Assembly (NCBI RefSeq): GCF_041260155.1
Contig: NC_091940.1
Location: 32,419,841-32,483,840 of the forward strand
Source: Ptychodera flava
Taxonomy: Eukaryota > Hemichordata > Enteropneusta > Ptychoderidae
DNA: 64,000 bases
Reading direction: 5' to 3'
A program made the position numbers and the translations under genes. Below the pieces are notes generated by a model that was not told the DNA's origin, searched no databases, and saw only the letters and a program-made list of their open reading frames with translations. Positions 61,538-64,000 of this stretch are shown piece after piece; within the stretch, counting starts at the first letter, position 1, and each line of letters starts with the position of its first letter.

Positions 61538-63445
61538 CTTGGTTTTCTTTGGAAAAAGAATATTTTTATTTGTATTAGTGTTAACATTGTGTTTGTTTTC
61601 TTAATTTTCTCTGAAAACCTATCAGCATGTGGACGGCAAACAAAGAATTTTATTTACGGTGCCTAACATTATGATACATCTTACATTGGAGACTAGGGCA
61701 ATGCATATAGGCCAAGCAGTGACCATTTTCATGCAGTGTCACAATATGTACACGTAAGCTTTGTTGACAAGGTGAACACAGCGTTTTGACATGACGTAAG
61801 AATTGAACAAGAAACTGCATTTTACAAACAGACCCCAAATTCTGGAAAATGGGGGAACAGTTCCAGAATTCAAAATTACTGTTCCGGTATCTTCAAAAAT
61901 TTAGCTGGGTTAGTATGCTAACTCTGAATATACCATAACAAATTTAGCTCTACCCAACACTGTCAACATTTACTTAATGATGCACAAAATTAATGATACA
62001 CATAACATTATTGGTGTTGTACAGGTGTTTTGTTTGATATGAAAAGTTGTTTGACTTCTTGAAACATGCTGAAATACTGGTCAACTTTTCACAACCGCAA
62101 CTCTGTTTGCAGTCAGACAAGATTAAATATTAAGTGACACATTTTATGGTCTGTACCAAAAATCAAGTTCTGTGCACAACCCCCAGTGTGTATGGTAGAA
62201 CATACCGGTACAACGTTACATAAAGTTTGGATCTTATGCAAGCTTTTGTAATTTTAATTTGGCGGTGCCTTTCTTATTGACAAGGATAGTAGCTTTCCCA
62301 TACATTGAGACGATGACTGTTTGTCACAGGACAGGAATAGAAAAATTCCATTTTGTCTAGAGGTCACAAACAAAATCAGGTTTTGCATTCAGCAAAGGGG
62401 TAATTTCTGACACTTTTGCAGTTATGTACTGTCATCATTTTGTACACAGTGATTTAATGCAAGTATTCCGTGTTTTCTTGACATCACAAAAAGGTAAAAA
62501 ATAGAGCAACGTTGTTCCTCTATTAAATATAAGTACAAAATTTTGATGATCTGGTGTCAAATTTGTGTATGATACACAATTATCATCTCACAAACAATTC
62601 CCATACCAGTGTATATAGCACTATGTTTCTTTGAAAAACAACTCTTGCAATTCTTTTCATAGAGTGAATGGTAAAACACCATGTGAAGGTTATGTACCAT
62701 TAAACTTTACAGAACTTGCAAGAACTTGCAATCTCTGAATATGTCTTAGATCTTGAATCACTACTTTTTGTCTCTGACATCCATATGTATATATGATAAA
62801 TTACCAGTGTGATTTTTATCATGGACTATCAAAACTATTGTACCCAATGGGAAGAATAACTTCTGCATGATTTAATCCCAAAACCCAGTAAAATAAATCA
62901 GGTAATGTCACTAGCAGGTTATCATACAATGTCTAAGTTGCCTGATTTGTAGACTGAAATCAACACCTTAAATGTTTGTGAGGTGCTCAGCACAAGGATG
63001 AACTTTGACCATCAACTTGATAGTGATCAGTCACAACTGTTACTGATTTTTTTTTTCCCAACAAATGCAATTCCTGAGAAATAATCATCCCTGAAGACAG
63101 AATAATCCCACATGTATTTTTTTCTTATCAATGCAAATGAGTTCTTGCTGCTATGTGCTGTAATAGAGTATGACAGCCAATGAATTCAATTCCTACCGGG
63201 AAACAGACAGCAAACAGCTAGATTTGACATGAAGGTTATCTGACATTTGACGGCTTCAGTTCAAGTATACATAAATAATTGGATAATTTCTTCCAGAATT
63301 CCTTGACTGCATGAATGAAATTGTTAAATCTATTTCTTGCGAACATTTCAGTACTGTCAATTGTCAGAGATGTCAAAATCAAGGTATTTGCAATGTAATC
63401 TTCACTGCCATTGTTGCGCTGCAAAGACTGTTTATGGAAAAGCTG
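61538..63445. other. Region downstream of HACL1; probable 3' UTR in part
   Basis: On the minus strand this follows the HACL1 stop, so part should be its 3' UTR. AT-rich, with no further exon, clear repeat or RNA gene recognised. Confidence 0.4.
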
Positions 63446-64000
63446 CTACATTTTGCTTCTTGTCAGCCATTGGAAATCCTGAAAGAGAATGAGATCAAAG
63501 CCATTGATTGGACTTGTTGTATACTTCTCAAATCAAATGCAACACCTGCGGTATCTGGTCATGGTTACATGAAAATCTTTCTGTTACAGACAAATTCAGT
63601 TGCAATAAGGCAACTGATGTCATCAGGGCCGAAATTTTGATTGGCACCACGATGCACACAAAATTCTGACCTCTGTGAAAACTACAGCTACTGGTGATAA
63701 AGACAAATGGGTAAGAGTTTCTGATATACACATTGCACTGGATGATAGCCAGTTGATAGGTGTAATACACTGAGAGTATATAGCGCCATCTACAGTCAGT
63801 AAAGTGTACATTGACACTGTGATATGAAAAGAAACTAACCTGTGCTTTCCTGTCTGCCGATGGACTGATCATAACATTGATCAGTGATGGGGTAGTGGGG
63901 TCTACATTCAGGCACGAATCCAAAGCTTTCTCTAACTCTTCTGGGGTTTGCACAAAGTATCCCTTACCTCCGAATGCTTCTATCATTTTGTCATAGCGGG
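63446..64000 (-). CDS. HACL1: 2-hydroxyacyl-CoA lyase 1, C-terminal exons (partial)
   Basis: HACL1 is a peroxisomal thiamine-diphosphate enzyme that cleaves 2-hydroxyacyl-CoAs to formyl-CoA and an aldehyde in alpha-oxidation of branched fatty acids such as phytanic acid. Two exons are visible: 64000-63840 (open at the window edge) and the last one, 63478-63446, separated by a 361-bp GT-AG intron in phase 0. The first encodes EAFGGKGYFVQTPEEL, then PSLINVMISPSADRKAQ, which matches the conserved C-terminal end of the enzyme family. The last adds DFQWLTRSKM and a stop, parallel to the human ending DFHWLTRSNM. The final SKM is a type 1 peroxisome targeting signal variant. The gene converges on PIGU. 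The catalytic and cofactor domains lie beyond the window. Confidence 0.94.

Overview
The window is animal nuclear DNA: AT-rich, with split genes, GT-AG introns of about 0.3 to 5 kb, and many non-autonomous transposons. Gene content and a tRNA-derived SINE whose tail resembles those of marine invertebrates suggest an invertebrate deuterostome such as a hemichordate or lancelet. That placement is inference. No viral genome, CRISPR array or rRNA gene was seen.

Layout. (1) 0.65-14.2 kb, minus strand: a decayed copy (copy A) of a peroxisomal sarcosine/pipecolate oxidase (PIPOX-like) gene. All eight exons are recognisable, but several carry frame-breaking deletions and the C-terminal peroxisome signal is lost. 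(2) 15.4-22.4 kb: repeat-rich spacer with a Harbinger-like element, a SINE and an array of ~150-bp units. (3) 22.6-33.0 kb, minus strand: an intact paralogue (copy B) with eight exons, 411 codons and C-terminus AKL. Copies A and B are a head-to-tail segmental duplication that includes introns and flanks. (4) 34.9-39.4 kb: a 4.4-kb element whose inverted arms are tandem ~350-bp repeats, with a TAA target duplication. (5) 39.6-57.5 kb, plus strand: a complete 11-exon PIGU gene (437 aa), a GPI-transamidase subunit. (6) 59.8-61.5 kb: second copy of a TATG-containing repeat also found in PIGU intron 9. (7) 63.4-64.0 kb, minus strand: the last two exons of HACL1, ending in SKM, continuing past the window edge.

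The oxidase and HACL1 products both end in peroxisome import signals; PIGU works in the ER membrane and is functionally unrelated. PIGU and HACL1 converge, and PIPOX-like copy B and PIGU diverge. The most informative feature is the oxidase pair. Because introns are alignable between the copies, each copy serves as the empty site for transposons in the other, so element ends and target duplications can be read directly. The non-coding space is mostly MITE-like: Mutator-like foldbacks with 9-10 bp duplications, Harbinger-like with TAA, TTAA-flanked elements, hAT-like elements, and ~150-bp core-repeat elements.
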